From: Amycolatopsis pittospori
Lineage (GTDB): Bacteria > Actinomycetota > Actinomycetes > Mycobacteriales > Pseudonocardiaceae
Length of the DNA stretch: 64,000 nucleotides
Assembly: GCF_013870525.1 (NCBI RefSeq)
Contig: NZ_JACBXD010000031.1
Coordinates: 1-64,000, forward strand
Direction: 5' to 3'
Part shown: in pieces, positions 53,744 to 63,519 of the stretch
Layout of the letters: each line of letters starts with the position of its first letter
Numbering within the stretch: the first letter of the stretch is position 1
The notes under the pieces: model-generated
Database searches by the model: none
What the model saw: only the letters and a program-made list of their open reading frames with translations
Told to the model about the DNA's origin: nothing
Position numbers and translations under genes: made by a program

Positions 53744-55405
53744 TTGTCCGATTTCACGCGCCCCGCCCTGGTCGGCCTGCCCGGAGACCGGACGGCCGTC
53801 CGCGAGATCGCGACCAGTGCCGTGACCACGCTCTCCGCCGTGCTCGTGCTGTTCGCGATGCTCGCCCCCAATGGTCTCGACAGGCTCACGCCCGAAGCCT
53901 TCGTGCGGCTGCCGGTGGAGGCGTTGCTCGGCGTGGCCGTGGTGCTCATGCTGCGTGACGGCGCCCGCCGGATCGTGGCACTGGGCGCGGGCGCGGTCCT
54001 CGGTGTGCTGACCGTCGTCAAGGCCATCGACATCGGCTTCGGGATCGCGCTGAACCGGCGGTTCAACCCGGTGTTCGACTGGGGTGTGGTCGGCAACGGC
54101 GTCGATCTGCTCGGGACGTCGATCGGACAGGGCGCGGCGATCGCGTCGGTCGTCGGGCTGGCGCTGCTGGCCGTGGTCGTCGTCGTGCTGATGGCGCTTT
54201 CGGTGCTGCGGCTGAGCCGGGTGGTGGCCGGGCACCGGACCGGTTCGACCCGGGTGGTCGCGGTGCTCGGTGTCATCTGGATCGTCTGCGCGGTGTTCGG
54301 CGTCCAGCTCGCGCCCGGGCAGCCACTCGCGTCGCGCAGTGCCGTCGCCTTCGCCTACGAAGACCTCCGTCAGGTGCGAGCCGACCTGCGCGACCGGAAG
54401 GCCTTCGCCGACGAAGTCGCCGTCGACGCCTTCCGCGACACCCCGCCTGCCGGCCTGCTGAACGCGCTGCGCGGCAAGGACGTCCTGTTCACCTTCATCG
54501 AGAGCTACGGACGGGTGGCCGTCCAGGATTCCGACATCGCGCCCAAGGTCGACGCCGTCCTGGACGCCGGGACGGCGCGGCTGAAGAACGCCGGATACGG
54601 CTCGCGCAGCGCCTTCCTGACGTCACCGACGACGAGCGCGGGCAGCTGGCTCGCGCACTCGACGTTCCAGTCCGGCGTGTGGGTCGACAGTCAGCGTCGC
54701 TACGACGACTTCGTGAAGACCGACCGGTTCACCCTCGGCGGCGCGTTCAAACGCGCGGGCTGGGAGACCGTCGGCGTCGTGCCCGCGCATACCGAGGACT
54801 GGCCGGAGGGGAAGGTCTACGGCTACGACCGCTACTACGACTCGCGCAGCATCGGCTACCACGGGCCGCCGTTCTCCTACGCCACGATGCCCGACCAGTT
54901 CACGCTTTCGGCTTTCCAGCGCGCCGAACGCGCCAAGGCCGGCCACCCGCCGCTGATGGCCGAAATCGACCTCGTCACCAGTCACTGGCCGTGGACGCCG
55001 CTCCCCCGCGCGGTCGAGTGGAACGCCGTCGGTGACGGCTCGATCTACAACCCCATGCCTTCGCAGGGGAAGACGCCCGACGAGGTCTTCACCGACCCCG
55101 CCAAGGTGCGCGGCGCGTACGGCGATTCGATCGCGTACTCACTGAACTCGCTGATCTCGTACGTGGAGACGTATGGAGACGACGACCTGGTGCTGGTGTT
55201 CCTCGGCGACCACCAGCCGAACCCGATCGTCGCCGGCGAGGGCGCCGACCACGACGTCCCGATCAGCGTCGTCACGAAGGACAAGGCCGTACTCGACAAG
55301 ATCGCCGGCTGGAACTGGCAGGACGGCCTGAACCCGGACCGGAACGCGACCGTCTGGAAGATGGACACCTTCCGGGACCGGTTCCTGACCACTTTCGCGC
55401 GCTGA
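53744..55405 (+). CDS. Membrane-anchored sulfatase/phosphatase-superfamily protein
   Basis: 553 residues. The N-terminal 220 residues hold four to five TM helices; the rest is an extracytoplasmic alkaline-phosphatase-like domain of the LTA-synthase/sulfatase kind (FTFIESYGRVAV, SPTTSAGSWLAHSTFQSG, and the metal site GDHQP near the C-terminus). The expected catalytic Thr or Ser may be in TSPTTSAGSW. The start is TTG 53744, supported by GGAGGGA eight bases upstream, with no ATG or GTG nearby that keeps the first TM. It may add or remove a phospho-group on a cell-wall or capsule polymer; this is inferred. Confidence 0.8.
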   Translation: MSDFTRPALVGLPGDRTAVREIATSAVTTLSAVLVLFAMLAPNGLDRLTPEAFVRLPVEALLGVAVVLMLRDGARRIVALGAGAVLGVLTVVKAIDIGFGIALNRRFNPVFDWGVVGNGVDLLGTSIGQGAAIASVVGLALLAVVVVVLMALSVLRLSRVVAGHRTGSTRVVAVLGVIWIVCAVFGVQLAPGQPLASRSAVAFAYEDLRQVRADLRDRKAFADEVAVDAFRDTPPAGLLNALRGKDVLFTFIESYGRVAVQDSDIAPKVDAVLDAGTARLKNAGYGSRSAFLTSPTTSAGSWLAHSTFQSGVWVDSQRRYDDFVKTDRFTLGGAFKRAGWETVGVVPAHTEDWPEGKVYGYDRYYDSRSIGYHGPPFSYATMPDQFTLSAFQRAERAKAGHPPLMAEIDLVTSHWPWTPLPRAVEWNAVGDGSIYNPMPSQGKTPDEVFTDPAKVRGAYGDSIAYSLNSLISYVETYGDDDLVLVFLGDHQPNPIVAGEGADHDVPISVVTKDKAVLDKIAGWNWQDGLNPDRNATVWKMDTFRDRFLTTFAR

Positions 55406-55451
55406 CCCCGGATCGCGTCCAGAGGACTAAACGCGGCCGGGGTGGTCGGCG

Positions 55452-55688
55452 CCGCCCCGTTCACCCGGGGCGGTCAGTGGGCGCGAAGGCGTGACTCGTG
55501 TGCCTGAACCCGGATCACGCGTGCTCGCAGACGTGACTCGCGTGCCTGGCCACCGCACTCGGATGTACGGCGTCCAAGCACGCGAGATCCGGGTTCAGGC
55601 ACGCGAGATCCGGGTTCGAGCACGCGAGAGCGCCGCCCCGGGCACCGCCTCGCCTGAGACAAGACACGTTCGCCTTACCCCCTCAATA
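55452..55688. repeat. Large intergenic repeat element, copy B (inverted relative to A)
   Basis: The reverse complement of copy A (37936-38147), end to end, with one additional 21-bp-like unit (the CACGCGAGATCCGGGTTC type occurs twice in a row at about 55577-55619). It overlaps the last 6 bp of the WYL-regulator gene. The copies share the central block that reads ACCGCACTCGGATGTACGGC here. Confidence 0.75.
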
Positions 55689-56657
55689 ACCGCGGCCGGG
55701 GTGGTCGGTGGCGTCGCGGTACCGGTCGGCCAGCGTGCGCAGGTAGTCGACCAATTGCGGGGGTTCGGTCACCTCGAAAGGGCAGCCGAGGAGTCCCAAG
55801 TAGACGGCCATCGTCTCGATGCTGTCGGCACCGGTGCGCAGCAGGCAGGTGGTCGCGTCGATCGCCTCCACGGTGCCCACCGCCGGGTTGATCCGCGCGG
55901 TCACCTCCGCCGCGGGCGCGTGCACGATGACGTCGGCCCGGTGGCGCCAAGCGGCGGAGGAAACCCCGCGCCGGACCCGGTCGGTGACGTCCTCGGGCAG
56001 GTCACGCGGGGTGAACCGGGGTCCGATCGGGACACGCGGGGTCAGCCTGTCGACGCGGTAGGTACGCCAGTCACCCCGATCGAGGTCCCAGGCGACGAGA
56101 TACCAGCGGCGTCCCCAGTTGACCAGGCGATACGGCTCGACCTTCCGGACGCTCTCGGAGCCGTCGTGCGCCCGGTAGCCGAATCGGAGCTGTTCGTGGT
56201 CCCGGCAGGCGGCGGTGAGCGTGGTCAGCGTCGCGGCGTCGACGCGCGGCCCGGGCTCGTCCCTCGGGACCGGGATCGTGTACGCCTGCAAGGCGTTCAC
56301 GCGGCGACGCAGGCGCGACGGCAGCACCTGTTCCAGTTTCGCGAGCGCGCGCAACGACGTCTCCTCGACACCCGCGATGCTGCCGCCGGCGGCGGTGCGG
56401 AGTCCGATCGCGACGGCGACGGCCTCCTCGTCGTCCAGCAGCAACGGCGGCAGATCGGCACCCGCACCGAGGCGATAGCCGCCCGCCGAGCCGCGGGTCG
56501 CGTTCACCGGGTAGCCGAGCGAGCGCAGGCGCTCGACGTCGTTGCGGATCGTCCGGGAGCTCACTTCGAGGCGTTCTGCCAGTTCAGTGCCTGTCCAGTC
56601 ACGGGGAGTCTGCAAGAGGGAGAGCAAACGGAGCAGTCTGGCCGAAGTTTCCAACAT
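55683..56657 (-). CDS. WYL-domain (YafY-like) transcriptional regulator
   Basis: 324 residues. The N-terminal HTH ([43 protein letters not shown]) is of HTH_11/DeoR type; the WYL domain follows ([22 protein letters not shown] at about residues 190-212), then a C-terminal WCX-like part. ATG 56657 fits the usual start of the family; an in-frame ATG at 56690 adds 11 residues. It is divergent from the epoxide hydrolase gene across 61 bp and probably regulates it. Confidence 0.87.
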   Translation of the reverse strand: MLETSARLLRLLSLLQTPRDWTGTELAERLEVSSRTIRNDVERLRSLGYPVNATRGSAGGYRLGAGADLPPLLLDDEEAVAVAIGLRTAAGGSIAGVEETSLRALAKLEQVLPSRLRRRVNALQAYTIPVPRDEPGPRVDAATLTTLTAACRDHEQLRFGYRAHDGSESVRKVEPYRLVNWGRRWYLVAWDLDRGDWRTYRVDRLTPRVPIGPRFTPRDLPEDVTDRVRRGVSSAAWRHRADVIVHAPAAEVTARINPAVGTVEAIDATTCLLRTGADSIETMAVYLGLLGCPFEVTEPPQLVDYLRTLADRYRDATDHPGRGY

Positions 56658-56718
56658 ATTTCGAGACTGCTCTCCTTTTAGGAACGACATCTTCCTATTG
56701 AGAGCTTACCTTGAACGC

Positions 56719-57876
56719 ATGAACGAGAACACCGAGATCAGACCCTTCCGCATCGACATCCCACAGTCCGAACTGGACGATCTGGCCGATCGTCTCGCCC
56801 GCGTCCGGTGGGCGAACGAACTGCCCGTCGACCAGGTGACGGACGGGGTGCAGCGTGGACCGGTCACGCCGGGCTGGGAGTACGGCGTGCCCTTGGACTA
56901 CGTGCAGCGCCTCACCGCGTACTGGCGCGACGGCTACGACTGGCGGGTGTGGGAGGCAAAGCTCAACGAGTACCCGCAGTTCACGACCGAGATCGACGGC
57001 CAGAACATCCACTTCCTGCACGTCCGCTCGCCGGAACCCGACGCGACGCCGCTGATCCTGACCCACGGCTGGCCGAACTCGGTCGTCGAGTACCTCGGCC
57101 TGATCGACCAGCTGACCGACCCTCGCGCCAACGGCGGGGACGCGGCGGACGCCTTCCACCTGGTGATCCCGTCACTGCCCGGGTTCGGCTTCTCCGGCCC
57201 CACCCGCGAAAAGGGCTGGAACCGCTACCGCACCGCGAAGGCCTGGGCCGAGCTGATGCGGCGACTGGGCTACGAGCGCTATGGCACGCACGGGAACGAC
57301 GCCGGGTCCTTCGTCGCCCCCGAGCTCGGCCGCCTCGACCCGGAGCATGTGATCGGCGTGCACGTCACGCAGCTGTTCTCGTTCCCGAGCGGCGACCCGG
57401 CCGAGTTCGAGGGCATGACGGAACAGGAACTGGAGTACATGCAGTTCCTGCAGGGCTTCAACGACGACATGTCGGGCTACGCGAAGCTGCAGGAGAGCGC
57501 GCCGCAGAACCTCGCGCACGCGCTCGCCGATTCGCCGACCGGGCAGCTGGCCTGGACCGCGCAGCTGCTGGCCAGCACGAGTGACGACCACGTGCTCACC
57601 AACGCGACGCTGTACTGGCTGACGAACACGGCGGCTTCGGCGGCCCGGTTCTACTACGAGGACAAGCACACCGAGCACCCCACCGAGCCGACGACCGCGC
57701 CGACCGGCCTGGCGAGCTTCGCCTGGGACTTCCGGCCGCTGCGCCGGTTCGCCGACCGCGACCACGCGAACATCGTGTCCTGGAAGGAATTCGACCGCGG
57801 CGGCCACTGGGCGACGCAGGACGCCCCGGATCTGCTGCTGGGTGACCTGCGGGACTTCTTCCGCGACCTGAAGTAA
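56719..57876 (+). CDS. Epoxide hydrolase (EHN-type alpha/beta hydrolase)
   Basis: 385 residues. An N-terminal EHN extension ([26 protein letters not shown]) as in microsomal-type epoxide hydrolases precedes an alpha/beta-hydrolase core. The oxyanion loop is HGWPNS, the nucleophile Asp lies in [10 protein letters not shown], and the catalytic His is in [12 protein letters not shown]. It converts an epoxide to a diol; the natural substrate is unknown. ATG 56719 begins the extension and has no strong ribosome site. It is convergent with the aldo-keto reductase gene, with a hairpin between. Confidence 0.88.
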   Translation: MNENTEIRPFRIDIPQSELDDLADRLARVRWANELPVDQVTDGVQRGPVTPGWEYGVPLDYVQRLTAYWRDGYDWRVWEAKLNEYPQFTTEIDGQNIHFLHVRSPEPDATPLILTHGWPNSVVEYLGLIDQLTDPRANGGDAADAFHLVIPSLPGFGFSGPTREKGWNRYRTAKAWAELMRRLGYERYGTHGNDAGSFVAPELGRLDPEHVIGVHVTQLFSFPSGDPAEFEGMTEQELEYMQFLQGFNDDMSGYAKLQESAPQNLAHALADSPTGQLAWTAQLLASTSDDHVLTNATLYWLTNTAASAARFYYEDKHTEHPTEPTTAPTGLASFAWDFRPLRRFADRDHANIVSWKEFDRGGHWATQDAPDLLLGDLRDFFRDLK

Positions 57877-57891
57877 GGGCTCGGTACAGGT

Positions 57892-57939
57892 GGTCGTGAG
57901 TGGCGATTCGGGTTAGAACACGAATCGCCACTCACGACC
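57892..57939. terminator. Hairpin between epoxide hydrolase and aldo-keto reductase genes
   Basis: A perfect 19-bp stem (GGTCGTGAGTGGCGATTCG at 57892-57910 with 57921-57939) and a 10-nt loop sit 16 bp past one stop and 2 bp from the other. It is a bidirectional terminator. Confidence 0.85.
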
Positions 57940-57940
57940 C

Positions 57941-58936
57941 CTAGACGTCCAGCAAGGCCAGGTGCTCGTCGCTCAGCTCCAGCTCGAAGGCGGGCCGGAT
58001 GGCCTCGTAGTGCTCCCAGGTCCGCGGGCCGATCAGCGGCAGCACCCGAGGCGACGTCTGCCTCAGCAGCCACGCCAGCGCGACCTGGTTCCCGGACGCG
58101 CCGACCTCCTGCGCGACCTTCTCGATCGCGGCCATCCGCGCCTCGTTCTCCGGCGCGGCGTAGGTCTGCCAGACGGGGTGCGCGAGACGGCGCGCGGAGT
58201 CGTCGTAGATACCGCGCAGGATCGACGAGTAGGCGGCGAGTGCGATGTCTTCGTTCCCCCGCAGGAAATCGAGCATGTCGCCGCCGGCGACCGACGCGGA
58301 ATCCGCGACCGGCCGCAGGTACGAGTGCTGCAGTTGCACCGCCACCGGTGACGCCCAGCCGTGCCGCTCCGCCAGCGCGCGAGCCCGCTCCAGCCGCCAG
58401 GAGCGGACATTGCTCCAGCCGATGTGCCGCACCTTCCCCGCGCGGACGATCTCGTCGAGCGCGGACAGCGTCTCCTCCAGCGGTGTCGCCCGGTCGTCGA
58501 CGTGGATGTAGTACAGGTCGATGTGGTCGGTGCCCAGCCGCCGCAGGCTCTCGTCGACGCCGCGCCGGATCACGTCACCGCCCGCGCCCTCGAAATGCCG
58601 CCCGATGTAGTCCCAGTCCGCGCTTCCGTCTTCGTGGTATCCCTTGCGCGCGCTGTCGGCGTCGGCGACCGCGGCGGACACCTTCGTGGCCAGGAAGACC
58701 TTGTCCCGCCTGCCTTTCAGCAGTTTGCCGAGCAGCTCCTCGCTCTCCCCGCCCGCCGCACCGGGCACCCACCACGAGTAGCAGTTCGCGGTGTCGAGGA
58801 AGTCGCCTCCGTCGTCGAGGTAGGCGTCCAGGATCCGCGCGGACGTCCGCTCGTCGGTGGCGGTGCCCATCGTCATGCAGCCGAGCGAGACCTGGCTGAC
58901 CTTGCGGCCGGTCCGGCCGAGTTCCACCTTCTTCAT
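57941..58936 (-). CDS. Aldo-keto reductase
   Basis: 331 residues. The catalytic tetrad of the family is recognisable: Asp and Tyr in FLDTANCYSWW (about residues 47-57), Lys in LATKVSAAV and His in YYIHVDDR. The C-terminal NADPH-binding part has VLPLIGPRTWEHYEA. It is a soluble NADPH-dependent reductase of carbonyl compounds, of the YajO/YccK-like group; the substrate is unknown. ATG 58936. It is divergent from a MocR-type regulator gene, which may control it. Confidence 0.9.
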   Translation of the reverse strand: MKKVELGRTGRKVSQVSLGCMTMGTATDERTSARILDAYLDDGGDFLDTANCYSWWVPGAAGGESEELLGKLLKGRRDKVFLATKVSAAVADADSARKGYHEDGSADWDYIGRHFEGAGGDVIRRGVDESLRRLGTDHIDLYYIHVDDRATPLEETLSALDEIVRAGKVRHIGWSNVRSWRLERARALAERHGWASPVAVQLQHSYLRPVADSASVAGGDMLDFLRGNEDIALAAYSSILRGIYDDSARRLAHPVWQTYAAPENEARMAAIEKVAQEVGASGNQVALAWLLRQTSPRVLPLIGPRTWEHYEAIRPAFELELSDEHLALLDV

Positions 58937-58983
58937 GGTCTAGACCTTACGAAGAAATCGGTCCGGTATTACAGTCCATTCAC

Positions 58984-60351
58984 ATGAGGGATTCCCAGAC
59001 CAATCCGGCTTGGGACGTCCTGCTCGACCTGTCCGGGCCGGGTCCCCGGCACGAACGCCTCACCCGGGCGCTCCGCGCGGTGATCCGCGACGGCACACTC
59101 GGCGAGTCCGCCACGCTTCCGCCCAGCCGGGCCCTCGCCGTGGATCTGGGCTTCTCGCGCTGGGTCGTCACGCAGGCGTACGAGCAGCTGATCGCGGAGG
59201 GCTACCTCGCCGCGCGCACCGGTTCGTCCACCGTCGTGCGCTGGTCGGCGGCCGGCGCCGGGCCCGCGAAACCGGACCGGCCCATGAACGCGCAGGCGGG
59301 GATCGACCTCGCGCCGGGCCTGCCCGATCTGCGCCATTTCCCCCGCGAGCGGTGGGCGGACGCCGTCCGCGAGGTCCTCGCCAACGCGCCGCACGGCGAG
59401 TTCGGCTACCCGATCCCCGGCGGGCATCCGCGGCTCAGGGCGGTACTGGCCGACTACCTGCGCCGCTGCCGGGGCGCCGTCGTCGACGACGTGCGCATCG
59501 CGTTCGGCGTCACCGACGCGTTCGGCCGCGTCTGCCGGGCGCTTCACTCGGCCGGGATCACCCGCGTCGCGGCCGAGGAGCCGGGATGGCTGAAGCTGCG
59601 TGAGGTCGCGACGCGGGCCGGTCTCGACGTCGTCGGCGTCCCTGTCGACCAAGACGGTTTGCGCGTCGACGAGATCCCGTCCGGCGTACGCGCGGTCCTG
59701 GTGACGCCGGCGCATCAGTTCCCCACCGGCACCGTGCTCTCCCCCGCCCGCCGCGCGGGACTACTGGGCTGGGCCCGCGACGTCGACGGCCTGATCATCG
59801 AGGACGACTACGACGCCGAGTTCCGCTACGACCGGCGTCCGGTGGGCACGGTGCAGGGGATGGATCCGGCGAGGGTCGCGCTGCTCGGCTCGGTCAGCAA
59901 GACGCTCAGCCCGGCACTCGGCCTGGGCTGGTACGCCGTTCCTCCACAGTGGACGGACTTGGTCGAGCCCACACCGTCACCGCCGGCGCTGGACCAGCTG
60001 GCGTTCGCGACCTTCCTCGAACGCGGCGCGTACGCCAGGCATCTGCGCGCGGCCCGGCGGCGCTACCGGGCCCGGCGCGACGCGCTGGTCACCGCGCTCG
60101 GCCCACTTCCGCTGTCCGGCGTCGCCGCCGGACTGCACCTCGTCCTGGACCTGCGCGAAGACGCGGAAGCGGCGGCCGTGGTGAGGCGGGCGGCGGCCAG
60201 AGGCCTGCGCGTGTCCGATCTCGACGACTACCGGGCCACCCCCAGTGGACCCGGGCTCGTCCTCGGCTACGGCAACCTCGCCGACGGTTCCGTCGGCACC
60301 GCCGCCCGCCTGCTCCGTGAGGCCATCGGGGAGGAGGCCTCACGGACGTGA
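58984..60351 (+). CDS. MocR/PdxR-type regulator (GntR HTH + aminotransferase domain)
   Basis: 455 residues. The N-terminal GntR winged HTH (about residues 15-85; TLPPSRALAVDLGFSRWVVTQAYEQLIAEGYL) is followed by a type I PLP-dependent aminotransferase domain with the Schiff-base Lys in LGSVSKTLSPALGLGW and DDYDAEFRYD, the usual Asp-x-Tyr-x-x-x-Phe segment. MocR proteins use PLP as a sensor and usually control a neighbouring vitamin B6 or amino-acid gene. Here the neighbour is the divergent aldo-keto reductase gene, which might reduce pyridoxal. ATG 58984. Confidence 0.9.
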   Translation: MRDSQTNPAWDVLLDLSGPGPRHERLTRALRAVIRDGTLGESATLPPSRALAVDLGFSRWVVTQAYEQLIAEGYLAARTGSSTVVRWSAAGAGPAKPDRPMNAQAGIDLAPGLPDLRHFPRERWADAVREVLANAPHGEFGYPIPGGHPRLRAVLADYLRRCRGAVVDDVRIAFGVTDAFGRVCRALHSAGITRVAAEEPGWLKLREVATRAGLDVVGVPVDQDGLRVDEIPSGVRAVLVTPAHQFPTGTVLSPARRAGLLGWARDVDGLIIEDDYDAEFRYDRRPVGTVQGMDPARVALLGSVSKTLSPALGLGWYAVPPQWTDLVEPTPSPPALDQLAFATFLERGAYARHLRAARRRYRARRDALVTALGPLPLSGVAAGLHLVLDLREDAEAAAVVRRAAARGLRVSDLDDYRATPSGPGLVLGYGNLADGSVGTAARLLREAIGEEASRT

Positions 60352-60459
60352 TCGTGACAGGCACCGGTTTCAACCCGGCAACACTCCGCAGTAGCCTGGC
60401 GAACGGGAAGGTGAGCGCGTATTTCCGGCTTCGGTTTCGGTGTACTCGGCCCGCTCGAA

Positions 60460-63400
60460 GTGACCCGCGACGGGAAGCCGGTGACGATCGGCGGCCCCAA
60501 ACTGCGGGTCCTGCTGGCGGCGCTGCTGGTGCGCGCGAACACCACGGTCTCGCTGGACCGGCTCGCGGATCACCTGTGGGGCGAGGACCAGCCGTCCACC
60601 GCCCGCAAGAGCACGCAGGTGTACGCGCTACGCCTGCGCCGGACGCTCGGTGACGGCCTGATCGAAACCCGCCCGGACGGCTACCTGATCCGGGTGCGGC
60701 CCGACCAACTCGACCTCCTCCGGTTCCGGCAGCTGGCCGAAGCGGGCCGGGAGGCGGGCAAGGCGGGTGACTCCGCCGCGGAACTCGCTTCGCTGGCCGA
60801 GGCGCTGGAATGCTGGCGCGGCCGTCCACTGTGCGACGTCCCGTCGGAATCCCTGCAGCGCGACGAAGCCGCACGACTCGGCGAAGACCGGCTGCGCACG
60901 CTGGAGCGCTGGATCGAGGCCGGGCTCGAAGCGGGCCGGCACGGGGAACTGGTCGCCGAGCTGATCACGCTCACCAAGGAACATCCGTGGCAGGAGACGT
61001 TCTGGGCGCAGCTCATCGTCGCGCTCGACCGGTCCGGCCGCCGCGCCGACGCGCTGGACACCTACCGCTCGATGCGCCGGATGTTCGCCGACGAACTGGG
61101 CATCGAACCCGGACCGCGGCTCCGGCGCGCGCACGACGCGATCCTCCACGAGGGACCGTCCACGGAGCCCCCGCGCGAGACGATCTGCCAGCTGCCGCCG
61201 GACGTCCACCGCTTCGTCGGCCGCGCGGGCACGATCGCCGAGCTGGCCGCGCTGTCGCTCACCGAGACCGGGCGGAACGTGGTGATCTCCGGGCCACCCG
61301 GGGTCGGGAAGACGGCGTTCGCGGTGCACGTGGCGCACCGATTCCGGCCGCATTACCCCGACGGTCAGCTGTACGTGAACCTCCAGGGGTACGCCGCGGG
61401 CCCACCGCTCGACCCGTCGGCCGCGCTGACCCGGTTCCTCGGCGCCCTCGGCGTGCACCGGGATCGCGTCCCGGCCGAGCCCGCCGAGCAGGCGGCGCTG
61501 TTCCGCAGTGTGCTGGCGGACAAGAAGATGGTGTTGCTGCTGGACAACGCGGTGCACGTCGACCAGGTCCGGCCGCTGCTGCCGGGCCGTCCCGGCTGCA
61601 CGGTGCTGATCACCAGCCGCAACGACCTGCGCGGTCTCGCGGTCGACCCGGGCGCGGTGCACCTGCCGCTCGGCGTACTCACCGAGCCGGAGTCCCGAGC
61701 GGTGCTCGCCGAGTTGCTCGGTCCCGAGCGCACCACTGCCGAACCGGACGCGGTCGGCGAACTCGCCGCGGCCTGCGCGCATCTGCCCCTGGCGCTGCGG
61801 ATCGCCGGGGCGAACCTCGCCGCCGACACCGGCCGCGGCATCGCCGAGTACACCGCCGAGCTGACCAGGTCCGGACGGCTCGAGGAACTGGCGATCGACG
61901 GCGACGCGTCGTCCGCCGTGCGAGGCGCCTTCGACCGGTCCTACGTCCGGCTTTCCGAAGAGGACCGGGCACTGTTCCGGATGCTCGGCCGGGTACCGGG
62001 CCCGGACTTCGGCGTCCCGGCGGCGGCCGCGGTCGCCGGCCTGCCACGGGCGGAGACCGGGCGCGCGCTCGACCGGCTCGCGGCGGCGAACCTGCTGCAA
62101 CGGCACGCCCCCGGCCGGTACCAGTTCCACGACCTCATCCGTGAGTACGCCGCCGAACGCGGTCACGCCGAAGACCCTCCGGAACACGCCGCGGCGGCCC
62201 TGTCCCGGATGATCGACTCGTACGTCGAGACCGCGGCGATGGCGACCCGCGTGCTGTACGCCGGCGCCGCCTCGCCGGTCTTCGACGAGCACACGGCGCT
62301 CCGCTGGCTGGACACCGAGCGCTACAACCTGGTCGACACGATCGCCCACGCCACCACCGATCCCGCGTACCAGCCCGCCGCATGGCGGCTGATCGACGTC
62401 CTGCGCGGCTACCTCCAGGCGAGCGGATACGCCCGGGAGGCCGTCGCGGCCTGCACCACCGCGCTGCGTTCGGCGACCGAAGCGGGCGATCTGCGGGCGC
62501 GGCTCTCCCTGCTCGACGTCCTCGGGCAGATGTCGCACAACCTCAGCGACTACGGCCTGGCCGTCGAGCATTTCCAGCAGGCCCTCGAAGCCGCCCGGGA
62601 ACTGAAGGATCTCGACGCGGAGGCCGACGCGCTGCGGAATCTCGGCCGCGCTTCCAGCCAGCAGGGCAAGGCCAGGCAGGCACTGCACTTCCACGGCCAG
62701 GCGTTGTCGGTCAGCCGCGCGGCGGGCAACACCGGAGCGGAAACGCTGGCGTTGAACTACATCGGCGTCATCCACACGTTCTCCGGCAGGCCGAGGACCG
62801 CGGTCGGCTGGCATGAGCGATCACTGGCACTGGCCAGGGAAACCGGGCAGCGGGAGGCGGCGTTCCACGCGCTCAACGGCCGCGGGATCGCGTTGTGGGC
62901 GCTGGGCAGGCTCGAAGAATCCCTCTCAGACCACGAACAGGTGCTCGCGTACACACGCGAGTCCGGGCACGGTTTCGGCGAAACCGCGACCTTGGTCTGC
63001 CTCGCCGAGACCAACTGCGACGCGGGACGCCTCGATCTCGCGATGGCGCAGGCACAGGAATGTCACGCCCGGTCGGTGCAGATCGGCGACCGGCGCGGTG
63101 AGGCGACGGCCGCGGAGGTCATCGCGACCGTACGGAACCGGCGGGGAGAGCACGTCGAAGCGCTCGTGGGCCTGCACGAGGCACTTCACGTGTTCACCGA
63201 AATCGGCTTCGGCTACGGGGAGGGGTCGGCCCGGCTCGGCCTCGCCATCGCGTACCGGAGCCTCGGAGAAGCCGCGAAAGCGTTGGAGTACAGCGAAAAG
63301 GCGTTGACCACGCTGCGCGAGAACGGTCAGCTTCTGCTCGAAGCCGACGTCCTCACCGAAATCGCCCGCGACCGGCTCGACCTCGGGGAGCCGGAGGAGG

Positions 63401-63519
63401 CCCGCCGTGTGGCCGGCGAGGCCGTGCGACTGGCCGCGAAACGAGGACGGCGGCTTCCCGAAGAACGGGCGCGGGAGGTCCTCGAACTCATCCGGGGGAA
63501 TCACTCCGCCAAGCGGTGA
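60460..63519 (+). CDS. AfsR/SARP-family transcriptional regulator with NB-ARC and TPR domains
   Basis: 1019 residues from GTG 60460. The order is OmpR-like winged HTH (residues 1-80), BTAD (about 85-235), NB-ARC with Walker A GPPGVGKTA (about 275) and VLITSRND, then TPR repeats (about 640-1000). AfsR-like proteins activate secondary metabolism or stress genes. The GTG start would remove the first strand (FGVLGPLE), which is encoded in frame just upstream (60430-60459), but no ATG, GTG or TTG lies between there and the stop at 60412. An ATT at 60421 with a purine-rich region 10 bases upstream is the likely real start, or there is a one-base frame change after GTG 60411. Confidence 0.82.
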   Translation: MTRDGKPVTIGGPKLRVLLAALLVRANTTVSLDRLADHLWGEDQPSTARKSTQVYALRLRRTLGDGLIETRPDGYLIRVRPDQLDLLRFRQLAEAGREAGKAGDSAAELASLAEALECWRGRPLCDVPSESLQRDEAARLGEDRLRTLERWIEAGLEAGRHGELVAELITLTKEHPWQETFWAQLIVALDRSGRRADALDTYRSMRRMFADELGIEPGPRLRRAHDAILHEGPSTEPPRETICQLPPDVHRFVGRAGTIAELAALSLTETGRNVVISGPPGVGKTAFAVHVAHRFRPHYPDGQLYVNLQGYAAGPPLDPSAALTRFLGALGVHRDRVPAEPAEQAALFRSVLADKKMVLLLDNAVHVDQVRPLLPGRPGCTVLITSRNDLRGLAVDPGAVHLPLGVLTEPESRAVLAELLGPERTTAEPDAVGELAAACAHLPLALRIAGANLAADTGRGIAEYTAELTRSGRLEELAIDGDASSAVRGAFDRSYVRLSEEDRALFRMLGRVPGPDFGVPAAAAVAGLPRAETGRALDRLAAANLLQRHAPGRYQFHDLIREYAAERGHAEDPPEHAAAALSRMIDSYVETAAMATRVLYAGAASPVFDEHTALRWLDTERYNLVDTIAHATTDPAYQPAAWRLIDVLRGYLQASGYAREAVAACTTALRSATEAGDLRARLSLLDVLGQMSHNLSDYGLAVEHFQQALEAARELKDLDAEADALRNLGRASSQQGKARQALHFHGQALSVSRAAGNTGAETLALNYIGVIHTFSGRPRTAVGWHERSLALARETGQREAAFHALNGRGIALWALGRLEESLSDHEQVLAYTRESGHGFGETATLVCLAETNCDAGRLDLAMAQAQECHARSVQIGDRRGEATAAEVIATVRNRRGEHVEALVGLHEALHVFTEIGFGYGEGSARLGLAIAYRSLGEAAKALEYSEKALTTLRENGQLLLEADVLTEIARDRLDLGEPEEARRVAGEAVRLAAKRGRRLPEERAREVLELIRGNHSAKR

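Noticed and set aside
55491-56681. 396-codon plus-strand frame from the large repeat into the WYL gene
   Set aside because: It is antisense to the WYL regulator and begins in repeat sequence.
60415-60459. Extending the AfsR-like CDS to an upstream ATG or GTG
   Set aside because: The in-frame stop at 60412-60414 blocks extension and no canonical start lies between it and 60460, so the annotated start was kept at GTG 60460 and the problem reported separately.
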